Shown here: positions 29,136-38,332 of the stretch, one piece after another
Numbering within the stretch: position 1 is the first letter of the stretch
Layout: each line of letters starts with the position of its first letter
Origin: JBKECF01 sp047974375
Lineage (GTDB): Bacteria > Bacillota > Clostridia > Lachnospirales > CAMZNU01
DNA length: 64,000 nucleotides
Direction of reading: 5' to 3'
NCBI GenBank assembly: GCA_047974375.1
Contig: JBKECF010000081.1
Coordinates: 104,512-168,511, forward strand
Translations under genes and position numbers: made by a program
The notes under the pieces: generated by a model
Databases searched by the model: none
What the model was told of the DNA's origin: nothing
What the model saw: the letters and a program-made list of their open reading frames with translations, nothing else

Positions 29136-30779
29136 TTATTTATTTTCTCTAGATTTTTTGGCTATTTCTATTTTAACTTTTTTGCCTTTTATTTTTTTAC
29201 CATTCATTTTTTTAACAATGGTTTGAGCAAACTCTTCCTTTACATCAATAAAAGAAAATTCGTTATAAATATCTATGTGCCCAATGGAACGACCTGGAAT
29301 TTGTAATTCATTTGCAATAGATCCAACTATGTCTTTTGCCATTATTCTATCACGGCGTCCTACACTTAAGAACAATCTAGACGAACGACCATCAAGTTTA
29401 TGTACCTTACTACCTTTTTTATCTCTATCCCTATCTCTGCTTTTTTCACGACCCTTTTCTTTTTTAATAGTAAAGTCTACATCTTTCAACTCTCCGTCAA
29501 ATAAGTGAAGCTTTAGTAAAGCTGCTGCTATGTCAATAGTGGCAAGGTCTTCTTCTCTTAAAGTTTCGATTATATCAATATATTTATGTAAGTTATCGTT
29601 ATTAATTGAGTTTTTTATTTCTTCTAAACAATTTTTTGCCTTTAAGTCTTCAATGTCTTTAAGAGTTGGTGGCTTTTCTTCCTTTATTTTAGAGTTGGTG
29701 TATCGCATTATATCTTTTAGTCTGTATATTTCTCTACCTACTATAAAGCTGTAGGACTTACCGTTTTTACCAGCACGTCCAGTTCTACCAATTCTATGTA
29801 CATAGTACTCTTCATCTTGTGGCAAATCGTAGTTAAATACTAAGTCTACATTTTCTACATCTATACCTCTAGCGGCTACATCAGTTGCAACTAAAATTTC
29901 TAGAGTTCTATTTCTAAATTTTTTCATTACAACATCACGTTGTGTTTGTTTTAAGTCGCCGTGCAGACCCTCGGCAAAATATCCTCTACCTTGAAGTTTT
30001 TCAACTAATTCGTCTACGCTTTTTTTGGTGTTACAAAAAACAATTGATAACTCTGGATTATTTATATCTACTAGCCTGCATAAAGCTTCTAGTTTTGTAG
30101 ATTCTCTAACTTCTATATAAACTTGTTCAATATTTGGTACAGTTAATTCTTTTTTTGCAATTTTAACAAGTTGTGGATTTTTTTGGTAATTTTTAGTAAT
30201 TTCCAAAATTGGTTTTGGCATAGTCGCAGAAAATAGTATAGTTTGATATTCTGTTGTTATGTTATCTAAAATAGTTTCTATGTCTTCTCTAAAGCCCATG
30301 TCTAACATTTCGTCTGCTTCGTCTAAAATAACATGAGAAATGTTAACTGTACGAATCGTTTTACGTCTTAAGTGGTCCATTGTACGCCCAGGTGTACCTA
30401 CTATTATTTCTACACCTTTTTTTAGTGCCATTATTTGTCTGCTAATAGGTTGGCCGCCGTATACTGCGGCAACTTTTATGCCTTGTTTGTATTTTAGCAG
30501 TTTTCTAAATTCTTCACATACTTGTATTGCTAGTTCTCTTGTAGGGCAAAGTACAATGCCTTGTACACCGCCATTAGGTTTAATGTTTTCAATACAAGGA
30601 ATACCAAAAGCTGCAGTTTTACCTGTACCTGTTTGGGATTGTCCTATAACATCGTGCCCTTCCATAACTAGTGATATTGTTTGTGCTTGTATAGGAGTTG
30701 CTTCTTCAAAACCCATATCCTCAATTGCTTTTAGTATTTCCTCTGATAAATCGAATTCATTAAATCTTTTTCCTGACAT
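29136..30779 (-). CDS. deaD: DEAD-box RNA helicase with DbpA-type RNA-binding domain
   Basis: ATP-dependent RNA helicase for ribosome assembly or mRNA turnover (547 aa). Motifs in order: F-D-L-S Q-motif region, GQSQTGTGKTAAFGIP, PTRELA, VGTPGRT, LDEADEMLDMGF, SATMP, then HGDLKQTQRD, ATDVAARGID and HRIGRTGRAG. After a basic Arg/Lys/Asp linker, the C-terminal 75 residues are the DbpA RNA-binding domain (SRLFLSVGRRDRI to KVKIEIAKK), which in relatives binds 23S rRNA. The ATG at 30779 follows GAAAGGGA. Confidence 0.93.
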   Translation of the reverse strand: MSGKRFNEFDLSEEILKAIEDMGFEEATPIQAQTISLVMEGHDVIGQSQTGTGKTAAFGIPCIENIKPNGGVQGIVLCPTRELAIQVCEEFRKLLKYKQGIKVAAVYGGQPISRQIMALKKGVEIIVGTPGRTMDHLRRKTIRTVNISHVILDEADEMLDMGFREDIETILDNITTEYQTILFSATMPKPILEITKNYQKNPQLVKIAKKELTVPNIEQVYIEVRESTKLEALCRLVDINNPELSIVFCNTKKSVDELVEKLQGRGYFAEGLHGDLKQTQRDVVMKKFRNRTLEILVATDVAARGIDVENVDLVFNYDLPQDEEYYVHRIGRTGRAGKNGKSYSFIVGREIYRLKDIMRYTNSKIKEEKPPTLKDIEDLKAKNCLEEIKNSINNDNLHKYIDIIETLREEDLATIDIAAALLKLHLFDGELKDVDFTIKKEKGREKSRDRDRDKKGSKVHKLDGRSSRLFLSVGRRDRIMAKDIVGSIANELQIPGRSIGHIDIYNEFSFIDVKEEFAQTIVKKMNGKKIKGKKVKIEIAKKSRENK

Positions 30780-30799
30780 ATTTTCCCTTTCGAAATTTA

Positions 30800-31195
30800 T
30801 TAGCAACCTTTACAGCTGCTACAATCGCCTTGTGTACATTCGTTAATTTTGTTTTCGTCGCCCATAATAGTAACCTTTAGTACGCTCATAACTTGATTTA
30901 CAAATCCGTTGAATTCGTTTTCTGCAAATACAAGGCCTCCTACTATTTCATCTTGTTTTAAATTTACAGCCATTTCCGTAAGACGTTGAGTCATTTTTGT
31001 TATTTCTTCCTTAGACAACTCTCCGCTTTGCATACTGTTTCTTACATCTGCTTGGTATTTGTTATATTCATCCATTTTAGCCTTAGCTTCAGGATTATTT
31101 TGAAAAATTATTGTAGCTTCTGATAGTGTATTAGCTTGCTCTGAGGCTAGTATCATTTCGCCTAATTCACGTGCTTTATCAAAATATATTGACAT
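30800..31195 (-). CDS. YlbF/YmcA family regulator with Cys-rich tail
   Basis: A 131-residue helical protein of the YlbF family, whose B. subtilis members YlbF and YmcA act with YaaT in a complex tied to RNase Y and development. The core begins SIYFDKARELGEMILASEQ. The C terminus CTQGDCSSCKGC adds four cysteines, a plausible metal or Fe-S site; B. subtilis complexes of this group are reported to bind Fe-S clusters. Its start overlaps the miaB stop by one base (TAATG). The ymcA-like gene next to miaB mirrors B. subtilis ymcA-ymcB. Confidence 0.85.
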   Translation of the reverse strand: MSIYFDKARELGEMILASEQANTLSEATIIFQNNPEAKAKMDEYNKYQADVRNSMQSGELSKEEITKMTQRLTEMAVNLKQDEIVGGLVFAENEFNGFVNQVMSVLKVTIMGDENKINECTQGDCSSCKGC

Positions 31196-32604
31196 TATTC
31201 CATCCTTCCTAACAAATAAAATGTTTTATTATCAAAGATTTTCACCTTTACTATTTGCCCTATTAGTTTTTCTGTTCCTTCGAAGTGAACCAATATATTG
31301 CCATCTGTACGTCCTGTTACAAGGTGGCTATCATTTTTACTTATATGTTCTACAAGTACATTTACGGTTTTGCCTATATACCCCTTATTTATGTTAAAAG
31401 AAATTGGCTTAAGTACGTTTAAAAGTCTGTTAAACCTATCTTTGCTTATGTCTTCAGGTATTTGTTCTTCAATACGTGCAGCAGGTGTTCCTTCCCTTTT
31501 GGAGTAGATAAAGGTATAGGAGGTAATAAATTCAACTTTTTTAACAACGTCTAATGTTTCTAGAAAGTCATCTTCTGTTTCAGATGGAAATCCAATTATT
31601 ATATCTGTTGTTATGGTAATATCTGGTATTTTTTCTTTTACGTAAGAAATTAAGTTTAAGTAATCCTCTTTTGTATATTTTCGATTCATATCTTTTAAGA
31701 CTTTTGTACTACCACTTTGGAATGGTAGATGTAGATGGTGACATATGTTTTTACCACTAGCCATAGTATCGATTAATTCTTTAGAACAGTCTTTTGGATG
31801 CGATGTCATAAATCGTATTCTTTTTAAACCTTTAATTAAATCAATATCTTTAAGCAAGTTTGAAAAAGTGTTTCCGTCCTTTAAGTCATTTCCGTAGGAA
31901 TTAACATTTTGACCAAGTAAAGTGATTTCTACAACACCATCGTCTACAAGCTCATGTATTTCTTTTAATATTTCTGATTTAGGTCGACTTCTTTCCCTAC
32001 CACGAACATAGGGAACTATACAGTAAGTGCAAAAATTATTACAACCGTACATAATATTTACACTGGATTTATATTTATATTCCCTTTTAGTAGGTAAATC
32101 CTCTACAATTTCACCATGTTCTTTCCAAATATCTATTAACATACCACCGGTTTCAAAGGAAGTGTTTAAAAGTTCTGGAAAACGATATAAATTATAAGTT
32201 CCAAAAATTATATCTACATGTCTATATTTAGTTTTTATAGTTTCAACAACAATGTCTTGTTGCATCATACAACCACAAAGTATTATTTTTAAATTTGGAT
32301 TATTTTCTTTAAGTTTCTTTAAAAAACCTAAATTACCGTAAACTTTATTTTCGGCATTTTCTCTAACACAGCAAGTATTATAGATAATTAAATCAGCCGT
32401 AGTTTCGTCATCTGTTTGGCTATATCCTATTTTTTCTAGTATGCCAATTAGTTTTTCAGAGTCGTGGGCGTTCATTTGGCAACCATATGTAGAAATAGAA
32501 AACTTTAAAGATTTACCTTTTAAATAAACTTTTAAAGTATCTATATATTTTTCTTGATCAATCTCATCTGATTTTGAAACTTTAATTATCTTTCTTTTGC
32601 TCAT
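31195..32604 (-). CDS. miaB: tRNA-2-methylthio-N6-dimethylallyladenosine synthase
   Basis: Radical-SAM methylthiotransferase modifying A37 of tRNAs that read UNN codons (469 aa). The N-terminal MTTase domain starts ISTYGCQMNAHDSEKL with Fe-S cysteines including NTCCVREN and LCGCMMQQ. The radical-SAM motif is CNNFCTYCIVPYVRGRERSR, with the three cysteines in CxxxCxxC spacing, and a TRAM domain closes the protein. GAGG precedes the ATG. It shares an operon with the YlbF gene and probably deaD. Confidence 0.95.
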   Translation of the reverse strand: MSKRKIIKVSKSDEIDQEKYIDTLKVYLKGKSLKFSISTYGCQMNAHDSEKLIGILEKIGYSQTDDETTADLIIYNTCCVRENAENKVYGNLGFLKKLKENNPNLKIILCGCMMQQDIVVETIKTKYRHVDIIFGTYNLYRFPELLNTSFETGGMLIDIWKEHGEIVEDLPTKREYKYKSSVNIMYGCNNFCTYCIVPYVRGRERSRPKSEILKEIHELVDDGVVEITLLGQNVNSYGNDLKDGNTFSNLLKDIDLIKGLKRIRFMTSHPKDCSKELIDTMASGKNICHHLHLPFQSGSTKVLKDMNRKYTKEDYLNLISYVKEKIPDITITTDIIIGFPSETEDDFLETLDVVKKVEFITSYTFIYSKREGTPAARIEEQIPEDISKDRFNRLLNVLKPISFNINKGYIGKTVNVLVEHISKNDSHLVTGRTDGNILVHFEGTEKLIGQIVKVKIFDNKTFYLLGRME

Positions 32605-32705
32605 TATATTCCTCTCTTATATTTTAATTCAGCTGTGCGTAGCTCTTTGCTATAATTTCAATGATAATAACAATGATTATAACACAAAAAATAAAAAATA
32701 TATGC

Positions 32706-32711
32706 TATAAT
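32706..32711 (+). promoter_or_regulatory. -10 box of the homocysteine methyltransferase-MTHFR promoter
   Basis: A perfect TATAAT inside TATATGCTATAATGAAATTA, 49 nt before the start codon. An almost identical stretch occurs at 35111-35130 upstream of the activation-protein gene. Confidence 0.5.
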
Positions 32712-32759
32712 GAAATTATTTTAGGGTATTTAATCTTTAAACGACATGGAGGGTAACTA

Positions 32760-34448
32760 ATGAATTTTTTTGATGGAGCTTTTGGAACCTATTACAACAA
32801 AAAAACAAACACAACAGAACCGCCGGAGCTGGCTAATATATATAATAAAGAATTAGTTTTAGAAATACACAAGGAATATATAAATGCTGGTGCGAAATTT
32901 ATAGAAACTAATACTTATAATTGCAACAGCTCAGCTTTTTCTTCTCATGAAATAAAAAAAATAATTCATAATGGATATAATATTGCCATGGAGGCTACAA
33001 AAAATACTGATGCAAAAGTAGTTGCCTGTATTGGCTTTGTAGAAGACCCAGAGGAGTTTATATACTTAGCCGATATCTTTTTAGACTTAGGCGCTTCATA
33101 CTTCATTTTGGAATCACTTCCTTCCTATGAGTGTGTTATACCGGTCATAGATCACATAAAGAATAAAAACAAAGATTCCCATATATTTATTTCTTTTACA
33201 CCATCCCAAGATGGATACACTGAAAGAGGTATTTATTATAAAGATCTACTTGAGGCAGCTGCTGGTAATAAGGATGTTGAGTTAATTGGACTTAATTGTA
33301 ATTGTGGTCCAAGCAATATGATTAAACTTGTGGAAGTTTTACCAAGTAATATAATTGAAAAACTTCTTGTAATGTCCAATGCGAATAATCCGACAAAAAT
33401 TAACAATAGACTTTTTTTTGAAAGTAATGCGGAGTATTTTAGTCAAAGACAGACAGAACTTTTTACTCTGGGAGTTAGAAGTTTAGGGGGATGTTGTGGT
33501 ACAACACCTATGCATATAAAATTAAGCATAGAAAAAATAGCCTTAATTAAGAATAATAAAAGTAAGGTAAAAAAAGTTTTACCAAAAGTTAAGGTGAAAA
33601 ACAAGTCAGTCATTACAATAAATAAAAAGATGATAAGTGTAGAGCTAGATTCCCCGTTAAAATATGATTTTTCTACAACTTATGAAATTGCAAGAAAACT
33701 AAAAAGTGCCCAAGTTGATTTAATAACAATAGCAGATTCGCCCCTAGCTAGAACAAGGTTAGACAGTTTTATATCAGCAATAAAGCTAAAGCGTGATATA
33801 GGTATTAATGTAATACCGCATTTAAATTGCAGAGATAAAAATATTATTGCTATAAAAGCTGGGTTACTAGGTCTTGCAAGCGAGGACATAAACAATGTAC
33901 TAGTTGTAACAGGAGATCCTATACCGGCGAAAGTTTCTAAAGGTGTATTTGAAATGAGTGCAGTAAGAATGATTTCCTATATAGAAAGTCTAAATGGTGA
34001 AGTTTTTGAGGATAGTAGGTTTAATATAAGTGGGGCGTTAAATGTAAATTCTATTAATTTCAATGCTGAAATGAACAAAGCACGGGAAAAAATAAAACAA
34101 GGAGCTACAACTCTTTATAGTCAGCCAGTGTACGAGGATATAGGCATACATAATCTAACTCTTGCTAAAGAACTAGATTGCAAATTGTATGGTGGCATTT
34201 TGCCTATAGCCAGTTATAGAAATGGGTTATTTTTGAATAATGAGGTGTCAGGCATAAATATTCCTCTTGAGGTTCTAAACAAGTTAAATATTGAAGATAA
34301 AGAGGAAGTAAAGAGAAGAACTTTAGAATATAGTAAAATGCTAATAGATAAAATATATAATGTTGTAGATGGTTTTTATATTATGATACCCTTAAGGCGT
34401 ATAGATTTAGTTTTAGATTTAGTTGAATATATTAAAAGTAAAGGTTAG
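32760..34448 (+). CDS. Bifunctional homocysteine S-methyltransferase / methylenetetrahydrofolate reductase
   Basis: A 562-residue YitJ-type fusion. The N-terminal half (1-270) is a homocysteine methyltransferase barrel with the zinc cysteines in GLNCNCGPSN and GGCCGTTPMH. The C-terminal half (about 285-560) is a MetF-type barrel that makes 5-methyltetrahydrofolate, with VVTGDPIPAK and YSQPVYE. GGAGGG precedes the ATG. It heads the methionine block; MetH downstream would use its methyl-folate. It is somewhat shorter than the B. subtilis homologue. Its last bases are repeated at 35190-35222. Confidence 0.93.
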   Translation: MNFFDGAFGTYYNKKTNTTEPPELANIYNKELVLEIHKEYINAGAKFIETNTYNCNSSAFSSHEIKKIIHNGYNIAMEATKNTDAKVVACIGFVEDPEEFIYLADIFLDLGASYFILESLPSYECVIPVIDHIKNKNKDSHIFISFTPSQDGYTERGIYYKDLLEAAAGNKDVELIGLNCNCGPSNMIKLVEVLPSNIIEKLLVMSNANNPTKINNRLFFESNAEYFSQRQTELFTLGVRSLGGCCGTTPMHIKLSIEKIALIKNNKSKVKKVLPKVKVKNKSVITINKKMISVELDSPLKYDFSTTYEIARKLKSAQVDLITIADSPLARTRLDSFISAIKLKRDIGINVIPHLNCRDKNIIAIKAGLLGLASEDINNVLVVTGDPIPAKVSKGVFEMSAVRMISYIESLNGEVFEDSRFNISGALNVNSINFNAEMNKAREKIKQGATTLYSQPVYEDIGIHNLTLAKELDCKLYGGILPIASYRNGLFLNNEVSGINIPLEVLNKLNIEDKEEVKRRTLEYSKMLIDKIYNVVDGFYIMIPLRRIDLVLDLVEYIKSKG

Positions 34449-34490
34449 TTTTATGAAAAAAAGGGATGTCTCGAAATAAAAAATATCATC

Positions 34491-34662
34491 AAGTCAATAG
34501 ACCTATCCGTCAGTGGGGGCTTGAACCTCCACTATCTGAATTTTACTTCTAGTAAAACCCAACCCTTACACGTCCACTGAACAACGAGGTTCTACAACGT
34601 CAGATTAGACAGCCCCGCTACCTATTATACATTGAGGTGGTGGTCTAATTCTTATCGATTAA
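34491..34662 (+). repeat. Dispersed repeat A, copy A3 (full-length form)
   Basis: Starts AGTCAATAGACCTATCCGTC, continues AGTGGGGGCTTGAACCTCCA and ends GTGGTCTAATTCTTATCG. It is the best reference copy of family A: its start matches A4 and A1, its end matches A1 and A2. It sits in the 774-bp non-coding gap that splits the methionine operon. Confidence 0.65.
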
Positions 34663-34731
34663 ATATATTAGTAAAACAAGAATGATTTTTTTATGAAAAT
34701 GACTTAATATTCAAAAGCCGTAAATAAGGTG

Positions 34732-34773
34732 AAATGCTCTATGTTAGTTTTTCGATGACATAGAGCATTTTTG
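34732..34773 (+). terminator. Intrinsic terminator within the gap
   Basis: AAATGCTCTATGT (34732-34744) pairs perfectly with ACATAGAGCATTT (34758-34770) and TTTG follows. It would end transcription coming from the MTHFR gene before metH. Confidence 0.75.
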
Positions 34774-34872
34774 TTCCCTAAAACCATATTGATCAGCCGA
34801 AAATGTATATTCGAGTATTAACCTAGGTAGAGAAGTACATAAAAGACGTAGAAATATCTTAGTAAATATTAA

Positions 34873-34998
34873 AGTGGATTTATACTGTCTTACAATGACT
34901 ATCCAGAGCTTACTGACATCTGGCTAAAAGAAATATTAAAAATATCGGTTAATATAGAGAAAAATATAAAATCAGTAATTCATTTACGCAAAAATTAG
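34873..34998 (+). pseudogene. Possible remnant of a Dam-type DNA adenine methylase
   Basis: A 41-codon frame reads SGFILSYNDYPELTDIWLKE and continues to a stop at 34996. The ILSYND-x-PE-x2-x2-W pattern recalls the C-terminal part of D12-class adenine methyltransferases. Stops occur just upstream in the same frame and no catalytic motif is present, so at most this is a relic. The call rests on about 12 residues. Confidence 0.3.
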
Positions 34999-35064
34999 TA
35001 CTGCTATTTAATGATATTATCAATTTAAAGATTTTTTATATATTGGTATTTTAAAACTAATACC

Positions 35065-35222
35065 TTTACTTCAGCTGTGAAATACCTGCTACAATACAAA
35101 AAAATAAAAATATATGCTATAATAAAATTATTTTAAAATATTTATTTTTTATAAAATATTAAGAAATGGATGTAATATAGAGCAATATAGTTGGTAAAAT
35201 ATATTTAAAGTAAAGGTTAGTT
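35065..35222 (+). repeat. Shrunken copy of the MTHFR locus: promoter plus gene tail
   Basis: The first part (35069-35150: TTCAGCTGTG, then AAATATATGCTATAATAAAA) matches the promoter at 32627-32735. The last part (about 35190-35221: TAGTTGG, then AAAGTAAAGGTTAGTT) matches the end of the MTHFR gene at 34418-34450. The coding body between them is absent. This looks like a tandem duplicate reduced to its ends; its TATAAT (35118-35123) may now drive the next gene. Confidence 0.55.
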
Positions 35223-35879
35223 ATGTATAGAGTTAATGAAACAGAAGTATTGAAATATTTGGGTTATAGTGGACAAGAGTTAGATGAGATTAATAGAACA
35301 AATCTGAAAAAAGCAAAAAATATTATTTTAAATCTTGCCAAACCGAAATACATATATAGAAAATTTGGTATAAACCATAGTGGAGGTATTAAAATAGAAG
35401 GTACTAGTTTAGTACTTGAAGGAAAAGATATATATAATCACTTGGTTAATTGTAAGGAAATATATTTATTGGGGGCTACTTTAGGTAACGATATTGATAA
35501 AGAAATAAACAAGTATCAAATATTAGATTTGAATTTATCATTATATTTAGATGCATGTGCAAGTACTTTAATAGAGGAAGTATGCGACATAGCAAATTTA
35601 GAAATTAATAAATTAGAAGAAAATACTATTTGGCGTTTTAGTTGTGGCTATGGTGATTTGCCTATGGAAATACAACCAAAAATTATTAATATATTAAATG
35701 CCACAAAATTAATAGGTTTAACTTGTAGTTCAACAAATATAATGATACCAAGAAAGTCTGTAACAGCCATTATAGGAGTAGGTATAGGGCAAAGAGTTGC
35801 TCCTTGCCAGATATGCAAAATAAAGGATACTTGTGAAAAGAGAAAGGCAGGAAATTACTGTGGAAAATCTACTAAATAA
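35223..35879 (+). CDS. Methionine synthase reactivation-domain protein, stand-alone
   Basis: A 218-residue protein matching the activation (AdoMet-binding) domain normally at the C terminus of MetH, which reductively remethylates oxidized cobalamin. Family features include YLLGATLGNDIDKEIN, YLDACASTLIEEVCD, the RFSCGYGDLPMEIQPKI core and LTCSSTNIMIPRKSV, followed by a cysteine cluster CQICKIKDTC near the end. It lies directly before a MetH that lacks this domain and overlaps it by 20 nt. The two proteins are predicted to work together. Confidence 0.88.
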   Translation: MYRVNETEVLKYLGYSGQELDEINRTNLKKAKNIILNLAKPKYIYRKFGINHSGGIKIEGTSLVLEGKDIYNHLVNCKEIYLLGATLGNDIDKEINKYQILDLNLSLYLDACASTLIEEVCDIANLEINKLEENTIWRFSCGYGDLPMEIQPKIINILNATKLIGLTCSSTNIMIPRKSVTAIIGVGIGQRVAPCQICKIKDTCEKRKAGNYCGKSTK

Positions 35880-38244
35880 ATTAGGTAAGGAAATAATTAT
35901 ATTAGATGGGGCTATGGGCACAACAATACAGAACATGGGGCTTAAGCTTGGAGATTGCCCAGAGCTATTTAACATAAATAAGCCAGAACTAATAAAGGAA
36001 ATATATAATAATTACTTTAAAAGTGGTTCAAATGTGGTAACTACTAATACTTTTGGAGCTAACAGAAAAAAGTTATTACATAGTGATTTAGATATTAATT
36101 TGGTCATTACAAGAGCAGTGGAAATAGCAAAAGAAAGTGCTAAAGAATACAATGGTATGGTTGCTTTAGATATTGGACCTATAGGTGAGTTAGTTGAACC
36201 AATGGGAACCCTAAGTTTTGACGAGGCTTATGATATTTTTAAGGAACAAATAATAATAGGTGAAAATGCTGGAGCAGATATAATTTTATTTGAAACTTTT
36301 ACGGATTTGTATGAGCTTAAAGCCGGTATTTTAGCTGCTAAAGAAAATTCTACTTTGCCAATTTTTGCTACAATGAGTTTTGAGGAAAATGGAAGAACTT
36401 TTGCAGGCTGTATACCGTCAAGTATGGCGGCAACATTAACAGGACTTGGTGTAGATGCATTGGGTATAAATTGTTCCTTAGGTCCGGAACAAATGATGCC
36501 TATTTTAGAAGAAATCATATCTAGTACGAATTTACCCATAATTGTTCAGCCAAATGCAGGGCTACCTATTATAGAAAATGGCAAAACTGTGTTTAAGTTA
36601 AGTAAAGAGGAATATACTGAAAATTTAGTTAAAATGGTAGAAATAGGAGTAAGTATTGTAGGAGGATGTTGTGGTACAACTTATGATTTTATAAAAAATC
36701 TCTGCAAAGGTCTTGAAGGTGTTAAAGTTGGTAAACGGGAGCTAATAAAAAAATCATTTATTACATCCCACACGGAAACGATAGTAGTAGACAGGCCAAG
36801 AGTTGTTGGTGAAAGAATAAATCCAACAGGCAAAAAAGTTTTTAAAGCTGCTTTAAAAGAAGAAAATTATGATTATATTTTAAAAATTGCAATGGAACAA
36901 ATAGATAAAGGTGCTAATATATTAGATGTAAATGTATCCATACCGGACATAGACGAAAAAAGTGCCATAATAAAAGTTATAAAATTATTGCAAAGTGTTA
37001 CAAACATACCTTTACAAATTGACTCATCCAACAGGGAGGTTTTAGAGGCTGGTTTAAGATATTATAATGGCAAGCCTTTAATGAACTCTGTAAATGGGGA
37101 AGAAGAAGTTTTAGATAGTCTATTACCAATAGCTAAAAAATATGGTGCTGCCATTGTATGTTTAACATTAGATAAAGATGGAATACCAAAAACAGCAGAG
37201 GGTCGTGTTAAAATTGCAAAAAGAATAATGGAAAAGGCAATGGTATACGGCATTCAAAAAGAGGATTTATATATAGATTGTTTGACTTTAACAGCTGGTG
37301 CAGAACAAGAAATAGCAGCAGAAACTTTAAAAGCTACAAGACTAGTTAAGGAGGATTTGGGACTTAAAACAACATTGGGAGTTTCTAATATATCATTTGG
37401 TCTACCTAACAGAGGCGAAGTAAATAGAACTTTCTTAACAATGGCGCTACAATCAGGACTTGATTTACCAATTATTAATCCAAACCATGAAGAAATGATG
37501 GACGTTATTTATTGTGTAAATCAAATATTAAATATAGATAAAGGGTCTATTGAATTTGTAAATAGATTTGCTAATAAAGAGAGAAAAGAAAAAATAGATT
37601 TATCTACAGTTGAGGGTAGAAATAAAGATATTGAATATTATATAAATTTAGGCATGAAAGCTGAGGCGAAAGCTAAATGTAGAGAGTTAATAAAAAGCGA
37701 AGAACCTCTACATATAGTTAATAATATATTAATACCTATTTTAGATAAAATTGGTATTAAATTTGAAAAAGGTGAAATTTTTCTGCCACAGCTTATAAGC
37801 TCAGCAAATGCATCTAAAGAAGCTTTTGACGTTGTAAAAGAACATTTAATAAAAAACGAGCAAGAAGTAAAAAATGAAGAAAAAATAGTTTTGGCTACTG
37901 TAAAGGGGGACATACACGATATAGGTAAAAATATAGTAAAAGTCGTTTTAGAAAATTATGGTTATAAAATTATTGATTTAGGCAAAGATGTTTCTATAGA
38001 AAAAATTGTTGATATATGTGAAAAAGAGAATATAAAACTAGTAGGACTAAGTGCGTTAATGACCACAACAATTAGAAGTATGGAAGAAACTATAATTGCG
38101 CTAAGGGCGAAGAATTTACCGACCAAAGTAATGGTTGGTGGAGCAGTAGTTACCAAAGAGTATGCAGAAAATATGCATGCAGATTATTACAGTAGGAACG
38201 CACAAGAAGCAGTAGATATAGCTCGAGGCGTTTTTATAGATTAG
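35860..38244 (+). CDS. metH: Cobalamin-dependent methionine synthase without activation domain
   Basis: Transfers methyl from 5-methyltetrahydrofolate to homocysteine (794 aa). Domains in order: homocysteine-binding barrel with GAMGTTIQ and zinc ligands in GINCSLG and GGCCGTTYD; pterin-binding domain starting RPRVVGERINPTGKKVF; cap and B12-binding domains with axial H686 in GDIHDIGKNIV. The activation domain is missing and is supplied by the preceding gene. I chose GTG at 35860 after AGGAA; a GTG at 35833 lies farther inside the upstream gene. Full-length MetH is usually near 1200 residues. Confidence 0.93.
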   Translation: MENLLNKLGKEIIILDGAMGTTIQNMGLKLGDCPELFNINKPELIKEIYNNYFKSGSNVVTTNTFGANRKKLLHSDLDINLVITRAVEIAKESAKEYNGMVALDIGPIGELVEPMGTLSFDEAYDIFKEQIIIGENAGADIILFETFTDLYELKAGILAAKENSTLPIFATMSFEENGRTFAGCIPSSMAATLTGLGVDALGINCSLGPEQMMPILEEIISSTNLPIIVQPNAGLPIIENGKTVFKLSKEEYTENLVKMVEIGVSIVGGCCGTTYDFIKNLCKGLEGVKVGKRELIKKSFITSHTETIVVDRPRVVGERINPTGKKVFKAALKEENYDYILKIAMEQIDKGANILDVNVSIPDIDEKSAIIKVIKLLQSVTNIPLQIDSSNREVLEAGLRYYNGKPLMNSVNGEEEVLDSLLPIAKKYGAAIVCLTLDKDGIPKTAEGRVKIAKRIMEKAMVYGIQKEDLYIDCLTLTAGAEQEIAAETLKATRLVKEDLGLKTTLGVSNISFGLPNRGEVNRTFLTMALQSGLDLPIINPNHEEMMDVIYCVNQILNIDKGSIEFVNRFANKERKEKIDLSTVEGRNKDIEYYINLGMKAEAKAKCRELIKSEEPLHIVNNILIPILDKIGIKFEKGEIFLPQLISSANASKEAFDVVKEHLIKNEQEVKNEEKIVLATVKGDIHDIGKNIVKVVLENYGYKIIDLGKDVSIEKIVDICEKENIKLVGLSALMTTTIRSMEETIIALRAKNLPTKVMVGGAVVTKEYAENMHADYYSRNAQEAVDIARGVFID

Positions 38245-38332
38245 TTTAAAAAATAGTTAATGGTTAGTTAAAAATAGCAAAATATGAGGAGATGACGTTA
38301 GAAAGTATTAAGGTTAAAAAAGGAGAGAATGT

